In this document: positions 1-7,996 of the stretch, piece after piece
Numbering within the stretch: position 1 is the stretch's first letter
How the letters are laid out: each line of letters opens with the position of its first letter
DNA from: CBDUQI01 sp965369325
GTDB lineage: Bacteria; Pseudomonadota; Gammaproteobacteria; Steroidobacterales; JBCBZW01
NCBI GenBank assembly: GCA_965369325.1
Contig: CBDUQI010000094.1
Location: forward strand, 1-20,708
Length of the DNA stretch: 20,708 nt
Direction of reading: 5' to 3'
Translations under genes and position numbers: made by a program
Notes under the pieces: generated by a model
Databases searched by the model: none
Seen by the model: the letters and a program-made list of their open reading frames with translations, nothing else
What the model was told of the DNA's origin: nothing

Positions 1-153
1 GTAGAGGAAAACGGCCCTGCGGCCCCCCCATCCCCGTCGCACTGCGGGTTTGCGGCGATTATGGGTGACTGGCTGAATCCCTGTCAATCGAGGCCGGGGG
101 CTGGGCAAACGGATGATTGCGGGCGGCCGCGGGGCTGGTTTGCCATGCACCTA

Positions 154-183
154 AATTGACAGGCCTGCAATTGACAGGCCTGC
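154..183. repeat. 15-bp tandem duplication carrying TTGACA
   Basis: The 15-base unit AATTGACAGGCCTGC occurs twice head to tail (154-168 and 169-183) with no mismatch. Each copy holds a perfect sigma-70 -35 hexamer, TTGACA. An inverted partial copy, CCTGTCAA, lies at 80-87. The duplication sits upstream of the beta-helix gene and probably duplicates its -35 region. Confidence 0.9.
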
Positions 184-200
184 GTAATCCGAGTTACAAA
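171..200 (+). promoter_or_regulatory. Probable sigma-70 promoter of the beta-helix gene
   Basis: TTGACA (171-176) is a perfect -35 box. TACAAA (195-200) matches four of six bases of TATAAT after an 18-base spacer. Transcription would start about 75 bases before the ATG at 282. The second TTGACA at 156-161 is too far from this -10 to work with it. Confidence 0.45.
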
Positions 201-240
201 GAGTAGATGGGGAAGATATAAGCTCAGCGCATGCCCTGAG

Positions 241-257
241 GCATATCAACGATATGC
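241..257 (+). promoter_or_regulatory. Perfect hairpin/operator-like palindrome in the leader
   Basis: GCATATC (241-247) and GATATGC (251-257) form a perfect 7-bp inverted repeat around AAC. It ends ten bases before the GGGGGAG ribosome-binding site (267-273) of the beta-helix gene. It could be a repressor site or an RNA hairpin affecting translation. The sequence shows the symmetry only. Confidence 0.4.
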
Positions 258-281
258 GGGGCGTGTGGGGGAGCAGATAAG

Positions 282-1472
282 ATGAGGAATAATATGAACC
301 TGCGCTGTTTCTGGACGTCACTCGGCCTCGCGGCATTCCTGACCGCTAACGTCGCTAATGCGACGATCCATCGCGTCTCGCCGGGCGAGTCGATCCAGGC
401 GGCCATCGACATGGCCGTGTCGGGCGACACCATTCTGGTTGAGCCAGGGACTTATGAGGAAACGGGCAACAGCCAGTACGGGCTGCGCGTCTCCACCGAA
501 AATCTGCGCCTCGTCGGTAAGATGAACAACGGCCTGGGCGAAGAGGGCAAAGTGCGCCTCATCCACTCCGGGAGCCAGGAGACAGGCGTTTATGCAGCGC
601 CTGTCGGTTGCGAGTACCGCGATAGCGAGTGCGATAGCGAGTTGCAGGGCTTTTACCTGCGTGGCTTCACCGTCGAGGGGTTTCCGCAAAACGGTATCCA
701 GACCCGCTGGGTGGACGGCTTTCGGTTTATTCGCAACGAATCGGTCAACAACCTGAACAACGGCATCTACCCGACGCTGTCTGCCAACGGTCTTGTTGCG
801 AACAACGTCTCCTACGGCTCGCTGGATACCGCCATGTGGGTCGCGGGTTCCGAGAACGTGCGGGTGATCGGCAATGAACTGTTCGGCAGCCCGACCGGCC
901 TTGAGATCACGGTCGCTAACAACGTCTACGCGGCGAACAACGATATTCATGACAACTCGGTCGGCGTCGGCCTCTACCATCCGAACGCGGCCGGCAATCC
1001 GCAGATGCCCACGATGGCCAACTGGGTGATTGAGAACAACGCGATCTACAGCAACAATCTGCCGAACCCGGCGCCACCTGGCACCTTCCAGGCTGGGTTG
1101 ATCCCTGGGTATGGGGTGCTGATGTTGGGGGTGAGTGACCACGTAATCGGGCGCAACGATATCGAGGGCAACGATGCCGCCGGCATCGCAGTGCTGGGCT
1201 GGTGTACCGCCACCGATCTGGGCGATCCAGCCCGCAACTGCGAGAACGATCCTCCGCAGGCGGACCCGGGCTCCAACAACAACCTGATCTACGCTAACCG
1301 GCTGACCGACAATGGACAGAACCCACCGCCGTTGCCGCTCCCGGGCGTGGACATCCTTTACTTCCAGGTTGAACCGGCCGGTGGCAACTGCTTCCGGCAG
1401 AACGGTCCCCTGGATACGGTGTCGTTCTTTTCTTCACAGCCTGACGGGCAACTACCGTCCGACGGGTGCTAG
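282..1472 (+). CDS. Secreted right-handed parallel beta-helix protein
   Basis: A 396-residue exported protein of unknown substrate. Residues 1-27 form a signal peptide with likely cleavage after ANVANA. The mature start (HRVSPGESIQAAID, then DTILVEPGTYEE near 49-60) is the usual opening of pectate-lyase-like/NosD parallel beta-helices. Short Asn- and Gly-rich coils follow through about residue 310 (VANNVSYGSLD, VRVIGNELFGSPTG, YAANNDIHDNSVGVGLYHP), as expected for stacked PbH1 rungs. The C-terminal third has several Cys residues (GWC, RNC, GNCF, final DGC) that may form disulfides. The ATG at 282 has GGGGGAG eight bases upstream; an ATG at 294 would also leave a signal peptide. The fold covers polysaccharide lyases, epimerases and periplasmic proteins, so an enzymatic role is not shown. 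The gene stands alone; the next begins 209 bases on. Confidence 0.8.
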   Translation: MRNNMNLRCFWTSLGLAAFLTANVANATIHRVSPGESIQAAIDMAVSGDTILVEPGTYEETGNSQYGLRVSTENLRLVGKMNNGLGEEGKVRLIHSGSQETGVYAAPVGCEYRDSECDSELQGFYLRGFTVEGFPQNGIQTRWVDGFRFIRNESVNNLNNGIYPTLSANGLVANNVSYGSLDTAMWVAGSENVRVIGNELFGSPTGLEITVANNVYAANNDIHDNSVGVGLYHPNAAGNPQMPTMANWVIENNAIYSNNLPNPAPPGTFQAGLIPGYGVLMLGVSDHVIGRNDIEGNDAAGIAVLGWCTATDLGDPARNCENDPPQADPGSNNNLIYANRLTDNGQNPPPLPLPGVDILYFQVEPAGGNCFRQNGPLDTVSFFSSQPDGQLPSDGC

Positions 1473-1536
1473 ACCCGCTCTTCAGCGGTGCCCATTGATG
1501 CTCGCGACGTATGCCTGAGCATTGCTGAGTTTTGGG

Positions 1537-1557
1537 ACCCGGCGCGCCGCGCCGGGT
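1537..1557 (+). terminator. GC-rich stem-loop after the beta-helix gene
   Basis: ACCCGGCGC (1537-1545) pairs perfectly with GCGCCGGGT (1549-1557) around a three-base loop, 65 bases after the stop at 1472. There is no T-run on either side, so it is not a canonical intrinsic terminator. It could mark an RNA 3' end or a pause site. Confidence 0.35.
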
Positions 1558-1681
1558 TGCCTGTCCCCGCCGTCGCACTGTCCATCCCACTTAACCCCGC
1601 AGGGCCTCGGGCCAGCCCGCGAGGCGCCGTCTGAGCCGTTTGCGATCCGCCGATAGCCCCGCTTGCAGCCAAAGGAATTAG

Positions 1682-2923
1682 ATGTCTTCCCATTCCCCCG
1701 CCGAGACGCTCTCGGCGCATGACTGCTCGATTGCTCTACGCCGGGTGGCAGGCGCGCAAGCCAGGGAACTGTTCCTCTCCTGCCAGCCGCCCAACGAGGT
1801 GCCGGCTGCAGATCAACAGGCAGCGGCGGTCTATCGGGCGATTGCAAGTGTGCTTGAGGCCGAAGGAGGGAGCTTCGCCTCGGTCGTGAGCGAGACACTC
1901 TTTCTGCGCAGCTTGCAGAGCGACCTTGCGCCCGTGCGCGCAGCGCGGCATCGCGTGCTCGCGGCATGCGCAGCCCCCTCTGAGCAACCCATTACGCTTG
2001 AGATTGAGCAGCCTCCGTTGAACCGACAGGCCAGCCTTGAGGTGGCCGTGCACGCGGTCTTTCCCAGCGGGGGAGGCCTGCAGATCGACACGATTGCATG
2101 CGAGTCGGCTTGCGACTGCCCCGAGTGCGCCTCGGTACAGGCCCGGCGGGTTACCCTGGGCCAGGAGCAACGACTGTTCGCAGGCGGTCTGGGCGGGCAG
2201 GGTGAGGATGCATACTCGCAGTCATTTGCGATGTTCGTGGTGGCTGAGGATCTGCTCAAACGCGCCGGAATGGATTTTCACGACGTGGTGCGCACCTGGA
2301 TCCATATCCGCGACATTGAGCGCGACTACGACGCCCTGAACCGGGCCCGACGCGCCTTCTTCGAGGCGCGCGGGGTCGATCCGATTCCCGCCAGCACCGG
2401 CATTGGCGGCGGGCCTGTATCGCCGGCACACGGGATCTGTCTGAGTCTGCATGCCATCCGAGCGCCCAACCCGCCCGAGCGAGGTGTGATGACATCGCCT
2501 ACACTGAACGAGGCTCCGCAATACGGTGCCGATTTTGTTCGAGGGATGCGTGTGGTGGAAGCGAACAAGATCGCCTTACACGTCTCCGGCACCGCGAGCA
2601 TCGACGAGGCGGGCAGGACAGCGCATCCAGGGGACTTCGAAGCCCAGGCCGACCGCATGCTGGTGAATGTCGCAGCTCTGCTCAAAGGGCAGGGCGCCAC
2701 CTTCGCCGATGTGCTCAGCGCAATTACCTATGTGAAGCATGCCGCAGACGCCGCGCGCCTTCGACAAAAGTTCAGCGAGGCCGGCTTCGAAGGCTTCCCC
2801 AACGTGTTGGTCGCAGCATCGGTCTGTCGGCCTGATCTACTGTGCGAAACAGAAGTGCTGGCCGTCCGTGCGCACGCGGCCGATATGCCCTCCGGCGCCG
2901 ACCAGCCGATAGGCACGACGTGA
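1682..2923 (+). CDS. Cytoplasmic protein with three RidA/YjgF-like units
   Basis: A 413-residue protein without signal peptide. The C-terminal unit (about 280-397) is clearly RidA-like: HVSGTASIDEAG (300-311), HPGDFEAQ (315-322) and RPDLLCETEVLAV at the end. The middle unit (about 153-261) carries RTWIHIRDIERDYDALN and PASTGIGGG, a pattern familiar from L-PSP/FkbO-type (chorismatase-like) proteins. The N-terminal unit (about 27-127) is more divergent but has the same order of segments. RidA normally acts as a homotrimer of about 130-residue subunits, so one chain could form a pseudo-trimer. The RidA arginine needed for imine deamination is not apparent in any unit, so a simple deaminase is unlikely. 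Between units 1 and 2 lies a cysteine cluster (C140, C144, C146, C149) suited to metal binding. AAGGA about ten bases before the ATG supports the start. Substrate unknown; chorismate-type or other small-molecule chemistry is possible. Confidence 0.7.
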   Translation: MSSHSPAETLSAHDCSIALRRVAGAQARELFLSCQPPNEVPAADQQAAAVYRAIASVLEAEGGSFASVVSETLFLRSLQSDLAPVRAARHRVLAACAAPSEQPITLEIEQPPLNRQASLEVAVHAVFPSGGGLQIDTIACESACDCPECASVQARRVTLGQEQRLFAGGLGGQGEDAYSQSFAMFVVAEDLLKRAGMDFHDVVRTWIHIRDIERDYDALNRARRAFFEARGVDPIPASTGIGGGPVSPAHGICLSLHAIRAPNPPERGVMTSPTLNEAPQYGADFVRGMRVVEANKIALHVSGTASIDEAGRTAHPGDFEAQADRMLVNVAALLKGQGATFADVLSAITYVKHAADAARLRQKFSEAGFEGFPNVLVAASVCRPDLLCETEVLAVRAHAADMPSGADQPIGTT

Positions 2924-3003
2924 CCCGATCCGCGGTGCCGTGCAAAGTAGGACGCACGTGGCTATGACAGTGACGCGCAAGCCTGCGCAAGGGAATTGAT
3001 CGA

Positions 3004-4881
3004 ATGAACACTATCGGCAAGTACGCGCGAGTATTGCTCGCCACTTTGAGTGTCCTGGCCACCGGTGCGGCGTGCGCGCAGGCGGAGGATGAGCGCCCGT
3101 CCACCCTGGATGAACTGAAGGCCGCCATCGACAAGGTACTTATTGAGAGTGATGTGCCCGCCGTCAGCATTGCCATGGTTGAAGCGAGCGGGCCGGTATG
3201 GGTGGGCGCCATCGGCAAGGCCAATGTGGAGAACAATACTGACGCCGATGAAGACACGCTGTTTCGGATAGGCTCGACATCCAAGATGTTTGTCGCCCTG
3301 TCGGTTCTTAAGCTGATCGAACAAGGGCGATTGTCTTTAGATGACGAGGTGTCCCAGCTGGCCCCCGAGATCGCCTACGAAAACCAATGGGAAAGCACCG
3401 ACCCCATTCGAGTAGTGCACCTGCTCGAACACACAACCGGGTGGGACGATATCCACTTGCCCGAGTACGCGCACAACGACCCGACGCCAGCGACGCTGAA
3501 GCAAGGCCTGGACTTCCACCCACACTCGCGCGTTTCCCGGTGGAAACCCGGCTCACGCATGTCCTACTGTAACGCGGGACCTGCGGTGGCGGCGTACGTG
3601 GTCGAGAAGCTCACCGGTCAGGCGTTTGAAGCGTACGTGGCAGAGCACTTCTTCGAACCAATGGGCATGCAGAGCATGACCTATCTCTTGTCGGATGATG
3701 TGCGGTCGAAAGGTGCGACTTTATACGCCAACGGCACACCGCGGCCTTACGAGCACATTATTGTCCGGCCTTCTGGGTCCATCAACGCTTCGGCCTACGA
3801 CATGGCGAGATTGGCGATGTTTTTCGTCAATCGCGGCGCGATAGGCGGTGTGCCCCTGGTGTCGCAGGCGTCGCTGGCACGAATGGAGTCGGTCACCTCA
3901 ACCAGCGCCGCGAAAGTTGGACAGGAAACCGGCTATGGTTTGCATAACTATTCTTTTCCGCATGAGAACTGGGTGTATCGGGCACACGACGGCGGTGTGT
4001 CTGGCGGTATCAGTGAATTTGCGTACTTGCCTGAGGCTGGGGTAGGGCACGCCATCATGATTAACTCTGATGACGGTGCTACGTTTGGCGCGATTACCAA
4101 GCTGGTACGAAATTACGAAACGCGCAATTTGCGTGCCCGCGAGGTGACTGCCTCCGGGCCAATCACGGGCGAGCATCAGAGCATCGAAGGGCTGTACCAC
4201 CCGATCAATCCGCGCCAGCAAGTCAGTTTTTTCCTCGACCGGATATTCGGCGTGCAAAAGCTGTGGTTCGAGGGTGAGAAACTATTCCGGCGCGGACTAT
4301 TGGGCGGCGAGCCTACCACTTACTATCCGGTTTCCTCCGATCTGTACAAATCGGAGAAAACCGGATTTGTCTCGTTGTCCAGGGCAGTTGATCCTCTGGC
4401 GGGCCCGGTGGTTCACGCCAACAACACGGTGTTAAAACCGGTCGCTGTCTGGTTGGTTTGGTTTCAGCTTGGCGTGGCTGCTCTTTGGGTGATAGCGATT
4501 GTCAGTTCGCTGCTCTACGCGTTGGTTTGGGGCGTGCGTAAGCTGCGGGGAAAAGTACCGGCAGGTGCGACGATGTATATTCGACTATGGCCACTGCTGG
4601 CCGGACTCGCGATGATTGGTTTTATGCTGTTGTTTACTCGGGGTATGTCGGATCCATTTGCTTTGCTGGGTGCGCCGACCGTCATCTCGGTCGGGATTAT
4701 GCTGGCAACCATTGCGTTCGCATTGTTCGCAATCCTCGGCGTGTACACCTGTGTAGTGGCACGAGATACGCCGATGCACCGGGGCAACTATTGGTACTCA
4801 AGCATTACGTCTGGGATTCACTTGTTGGTCGCAGGCTACCTGCTCGCGTTCGGCATCATAGGATTGATGACCTGGGCCTAG
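3004..4881 (+). CDS. Class C beta-lactamase-like serine hydrolase with C-terminal membrane domain
   Basis: A 625-residue exported hydrolase of the beta-lactamase/penicillin-binding (PF00144) family. A signal peptide spans residues 1 to about 27 (ATGAACAQA). The three catalytic motifs are present: SxxK as S91-T92-S93-K94, YxN as Y188-C189-N190, and HDGG at 328-331 replacing KTG, as is common in the esterase/peptidase branch. After a linker domain (about 385-475) come four hydrophobic helices near 480-510, 524-545, 558-586 and 601-625, so the protein should be anchored with its catalytic domain in the periplasm. GGGAA lies about nine bases before the ATG. The gene follows the RidA-like gene by 80 bases on the same strand and may be cotranscribed. 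Likely a D-aminopeptidase, esterase or carboxypeptidase; a true antibiotic-hydrolysing role is not indicated. It converges with the dockerin relic that begins 17 bases later. Confidence 0.85.
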   Translation: MNTIGKYARVLLATLSVLATGAACAQAEDERPSTLDELKAAIDKVLIESDVPAVSIAMVEASGPVWVGAIGKANVENNTDADEDTLFRIGSTSKMFVALSVLKLIEQGRLSLDDEVSQLAPEIAYENQWESTDPIRVVHLLEHTTGWDDIHLPEYAHNDPTPATLKQGLDFHPHSRVSRWKPGSRMSYCNAGPAVAAYVVEKLTGQAFEAYVAEHFFEPMGMQSMTYLLSDDVRSKGATLYANGTPRPYEHIIVRPSGSINASAYDMARLAMFFVNRGAIGGVPLVSQASLARMESVTSTSAAKVGQETGYGLHNYSFPHENWVYRAHDGGVSGGISEFAYLPEAGVGHAIMINSDDGATFGAITKLVRNYETRNLRAREVTASGPITGEHQSIEGLYHPINPRQQVSFFLDRIFGVQKLWFEGEKLFRRGLLGGEPTTYYPVSSDLYKSEKTGFVSLSRAVDPLAGPVVHANNTVLKPVAVWLVWFQLGVAALWVIAIVSSLLYALVWGVRKLRGKVPAGATMYIRLWPLLAGLAMIGFMLLFTRGMSDPFALLGAPTVISVGIMLATIAFALFAILGVYTCVVARDTPMHRGNYWYSSITSGIHLLVAGYLLAFGIIGLMTWA

Positions 4882-4897
4882 GAGACGGGTCCGCGCT

Positions 4898-5180
4898 TCA
4901 GTCGGTATCACACAGGTTCTCGATCCCACTTGGCCCCGGCGCCATAAAGAACCTCGTTTTCATCAAGCGCAGATAGTTCGCATCCACGGTGCCGTCGCCG
5001 TCGAAATCCGCGTTGTGGTTGTCTGTGGCGAATACGTCGGGCAAGGCGAGCAAATCGACGAAATCAACCGGCGGTCGTTATTGAGGTAGTAGTCGCAGAA
5101 GTTGTCGATGCCGTCGTCGTCGGTGTCGCGTTGGGCAGTATTCGTGTGTGTGCGGTGCAGTTGTCTATCAGATGACCGGG
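4898..5180 (-). pseudogene. Frameshifted remnant of a TSP3/dockerin tail
   Basis: Read on the minus strand, this is a broken copy of the C-terminal module seen intact in the FG-GAP gene at 8539-10554. Recognisable pieces are HLIDNCTAH, then AQRDTDDDGIDNFCDYYLNND, then DFVDLLALPDVFAT and DANYLRLMKTRFF, ending APGPSGIENLCDTD plus stop at 4898-4900. Two frameshifts interrupt it: a two-base gain between 5133 and 5157, and a one-base loss between 5061 and 5080. The first calcium-ligand Asp of the dockerin is also changed to Tyr. No upstream catalytic or propeller domain is recognisable between 5181 and 5438, so only the tail survives. A 27-base stretch (5107-5133) is identical to 8749-8775. This looks like the 3' relic of a deleted paralogue. 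Confidence 0.8.
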
Positions 5181-5438
5181 GCTGACCGTGGCCAAGGCGC
5201 CCAACAAGAAGCTGGTTCGAGCGGATCGCCACCCATCGATGCGACGTGGCGAGGCGAAGCGCAGTTGCAACGCCTCGGGCCGATGTCCAAAACGCCGGGT
5301 TTGCCCGTCAGTTAGCTGTGAGCGCGAGGCGCGGTGAAAGCGGTTTGCGTTGGCTGTCGTACTGGACAGTGGACAGTTGCATACCCATACGGCAATGCGT
5401 AGCGAATGCATGCCGCATTATTTTGGAGGAAATGACAC

Positions 5439-5927
5439 ATGGAAACGAACATCAAATTTCTACCGGTACTGGCGATTGCTTGCGCAGCGTTGCTTGGGTA
5501 CTCAGGCGCCGCGACTGGCGATGATCGCAAGCACGTCGCAAGCGGAATCTGCGTAGCGGAAACGGCCTCCGGCGCGAGCAAACTACGACACCGCGGCTCC
5601 AGTCTTGAGGCCGTAGGCGGCGACGTGGATGTAATCTGCCCGATTTTAAAGGATCGAAAGAAAGTTAAGTGGGTTGCTGTTCGTCACCTACGACCATCCG
5701 GCTCAACAGCAGCACGGGTGGTCAAGGGAGTAGTAATGTCGTGCAATTCAACCCAGGGCGGTTGCCGTCAGAGCAAAACGGTCAGCACTAGCGCTAAGAA
5801 CAAATTTACTAGCGTCCACGTGGAAACTGGCGACCTTCCTTCCGGCGATAACTATTACTACTTCTATAAATCAAAGCTTCCGAAGGGATGGAAAATCGTG
5901 TCGGTTCAGTACGTCGAAGCGAGTTAG
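5439..5927 (+). CDS. Small secreted protein, unknown function
   Basis: A 162-residue protein with a signal peptide (about 1-26, ending SGAATG). The start is well supported: GGAGGA (5425-5430) lies eight bases before the ATG. The mature part is predicted to be largely beta-strand, with four Cys (38, 67, 102, 109) that could form two disulfides. The layout VICPILKD, alternating hydrophobic strands, a Cys pair in the middle and a final LPKGWKIVSVQYVE resembles small secreted beta-sandwich proteins of unknown role that I associate with related gammaproteobacteria; this is recollection of a pattern, not a search result. It stands alone between the dockerin relic and a 434-base gap. I cannot assign a function. 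Confidence 0.7.
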   Translation: METNIKFLPVLAIACAALLGYSGAATGDDRKHVASGICVAETASGASKLRHRGSSLEAVGGDVDVICPILKDRKKVKWVAVRHLRPSGSTAARVVKGVVMSCNSTQGGCRQSKTVSTSAKNKFTSVHVETGDLPSGDNYYYFYKSKLPKGWKIVSVQYVEAS

Positions 5928-6361
5928 TGAAGGTGAGCATCGTACGGTGTGACATTACCTAACGTAGGCTGACTAAGCCATGAAGGCTGATGCTTGAGCA
6001 GGGGGGGACAGCGATGGCCGACACTGCAGCGGCCGAGCGGGCGTCGTGGGTACCGATGCCGCCTTGCACCCACCCAACGCGGCCGGTGAATTTGTTGTTC
6101 TGTTCATCGCGCGCACAACGTCCTAGTAAAACAAGGCTAGAAGTAAGTGCATGTGTGTTGTTGCCGATGTAACAAACATTCGCCCCAGCGTCCACGACAA
6201 CTCGAAGTGGGGCTTGGTGAACGTTGCGGATAAATGCCGGTCAAAGAATTTGATTGTCGATGCGCCGACGCACACCTGCTAGCATTGCTACTGGCTCACT
6301 TTTGCGTGCGATCCAGGTTGGATAGCCCGCCAGGGCGGCGCGCTACATCTTGGGAGTGGAT
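5928..6361. other. Intergenic gap without a recognisable gene
   Basis: No convincing coding region, RNA gene or terminator was found in these 434 bases. Short open frames exist on both strands, but none has a ribosome-binding site or a recognisable family. The promoter of the cohesin-like gene should lie in the right-hand part. A minus-strand frame at 5959-6195 contains KFTGRVGWVQ, which could be a worn fragment of something older, but I cannot name it. Confidence 0.5.
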
Positions 6362-7306
6362 ATGTCGATTCGATTTACAGGCATGGTGCCGTTGTGTGCG
6401 CTTTTGTCGCTTATCGCGTCCGCTGCACTGGCGCAACCGCAGGAACCTATGACACTGGCACTGAACGATGCGCTTGGCACACCGGGCGGTGTCGCTGCGC
6501 TGGTGTTTCGCACTTACGCGTCCAGGCCTGTGGGGCAAGGGCAGGTCTGTGTGGGGTTTCGAGCGCAACGCGCCGGCGGTGGCGGACCGATTGATCAGAT
6601 TCTTGGTGGTAGGGTGTATGCCCTGGCTGGCGACACGGCGTACGACATGGCGTTGAGCAACAGCGGCGGGCAGGAGATCATGCTCACCTTCGACTCTCCA
6701 AGCGCCAGTATCAATGCGCTGGATGGCCCGTTGGCCGTAATCTACGTGCGGCTGGACGAAGATGCCTCGCCCGGCGAGCGCTACGACGTGGAGCCGCTGC
6801 TTGCAGACTCATTTCTACTAGACGCGGAAGGTGAGCCAATACCGCTGGAAGTTCGCGGTGCCAGATTGCGCGTGGAGTTGCCCAGCGAGCCGATGGAACT
6901 GGCCGCCGCAGCGGAAGCGACCGTGCCAGGCGAGACGGCTTTTCTGAGCGTGCAGACCCGACGAGTACAACCACTCAGCGGAGGTCAGGTGGGCTTCAGG
7001 TTCGACCCGGCTATCGCGGACGGCCTGCCGACGGTGCGCATTGATCGCCGTTACGGCGCGGCCACATTTAATTTGTCAGGCTCGTTGCCGGAGCAGGGGC
7101 TGTTGCTGATCACCTTTGACTCCCCCACCGGCGATCTGAATCGGTTGCCCGGCGACATCATTTCGGTTCGCCTGCCAACCCGCGCGGACATTGCGCTGGG
7201 TACGAGCTCTGCGATCTCGCTCGACCCAGCGCTGACTTTTATTCACGCGCCGAACGGGCAGCTGCTGCCGATCGAGCACGACCCTGACGTTATCGTGTTT
7301 GAGTAA
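6362..7306 (+). CDS. Secreted protein with two tandem cohesin-like domains
   Basis: A 314-residue exported protein. A signal peptide covers residues 1-24 (LIASAALA, then QPQEP). Two related beta-sandwich domains follow, about 30-172 and 177-314, each with the cohesin order of elements: an opening strand with a Gly turn (GTPGGVAALV; TVPGETAFLS), a GQVxxxFR strand (60-67; 208-214), an I/L-hydrophobic strand plus TFDSP (109-113; 251-255), DGPLAVIYVRL versus GDIISVRLP, and a closing AEGEPIPLEVRGARLRVE versus PNGQLLPIEHDPDVIVFE. The ATG at 6362 is preferred over a TTG at 6350 because GGGAG (6352-6356) precedes it and a signal peptide follows directly. Cohesins bind dockerins; dockerin-like tails occur at 4898-5180 (broken), 8539-8805 and 20226-20504. 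There is no visible membrane anchor, so it may be a soluble bivalent adaptor. Other immunoglobulin-like adhesion domains remain possible. Confidence 0.65.
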   Translation: MSIRFTGMVPLCALLSLIASAALAQPQEPMTLALNDALGTPGGVAALVFRTYASRPVGQGQVCVGFRAQRAGGGGPIDQILGGRVYALAGDTAYDMALSNSGGQEIMLTFDSPSASINALDGPLAVIYVRLDEDASPGERYDVEPLLADSFLLDAEGEPIPLEVRGARLRVELPSEPMELAAAAEATVPGETAFLSVQTRRVQPLSGGQVGFRFDPAIADGLPTVRIDRRYGAATFNLSGSLPEQGLLLITFDSPTGDLNRLPGDIISVRLPTRADIALGTSSAISLDPALTFIHAPNGQLLPIEHDPDVIVFE

Positions 7307-7337
7307 CACGCGAGGATTTGATTGAAAGATCAGGTCG

Positions 7338-7996
7338 CTACCGCGATTTAGGAGGCGTATACCAGATGGGTGAGGACCACGCCATCTCTTGTATCGTCCA
7401 ATGACTTTCATCGGAACAAACTTCAGGACGTTCAGACGGATCCATAGCTAAGCAGTCGAAAAAAGACCATCGCGGGCTTGGATTCTCAACGGCTCTCATA
7501 TAGTAGTAAGCGGGTTCCGCCGGGTCAAAATCAGGGTCGTCGTAAACGGCGCAAAGCGTGCCATGTCCTTCACCGAAAATTTCTCCATCTGTGGTGTTGA
7601 ACCCCGCTTGGTTATTCGGTGTGCCCGCAACGGACGTTACCTTGGTATGGCTGGTGCCGGTCCCGTCTATCCAACCCTTGATGATCTGAAGTTGCTGTAA
7701 CGGTGCGGACGTGGCTGCCGTGTCGCGACGAGCCGCGAGGATAAACGTAGGGGCGCTGCTGCCCGTAGAATTCGCTGGTAAGTCACCACCCATTGGCACG
7801 CCCGAGTGGTAGCCTAACTCAATCATGTCCACACGCGTGCAGCTGTTCTGCGAGTAGCTCCAGCCGCCGAAAAAACGCGGAACGATTCTTGGACCGGACG
7901 TACCAAACACCTCTCGGCGTTGTAGCGCCTCAAAAATGGCGTCGCGCGAGTTCTCAACCGCCCAAACGCCAGCCAGACCTCCGGGGTTACCTTTGA
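7338..7996 (-). pseudogene. 3' remnant of a DUF3604 gene
   Basis: The minus strand encodes the C-terminal ~220 residues of a DUF3604 protein: NPGGLAGVWAVENSRDAIF, TSGPRIVPRFFGGW, GVPMGGDL, LQQLQIIKGW, DPDFDPAEPAYYYMRAVENPS and a typical ending IQEMAWSSPIWY, stop at 7338-7340. Full-length members are several hundred residues longer at the N-terminus; here homology stops near SGIKGNPGG, at about 7990-8000. The frame runs on to a GTG at 8069, but those residues are the antisense of the TauE/SafE stump. The family's biochemical role is poorly defined. The remnant reads cleanly with no internal stop, so the truncation may be fairly recent. Confidence 0.85.

Noticed and set aside
193..207. Third GTTAC-N5-GTAAC site upstream of the beta-helix gene
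   Set aside because: The left half matches, but the right half is GTAGA, so the palindrome is broken.
318..1142. 274-residue minus-strand open frame opposite the beta-helix gene
   Set aside because: Antisense to a gene with signal peptide and ribosome-binding site; the composition is that of a shadow frame.
5959..6195. Minus-strand frame with KFTGRVGWVQ, reminiscent of sulfatase C-termini
   Set aside because: Only a few residues agree and the rest does not continue the family pattern; no ribosome-binding site.
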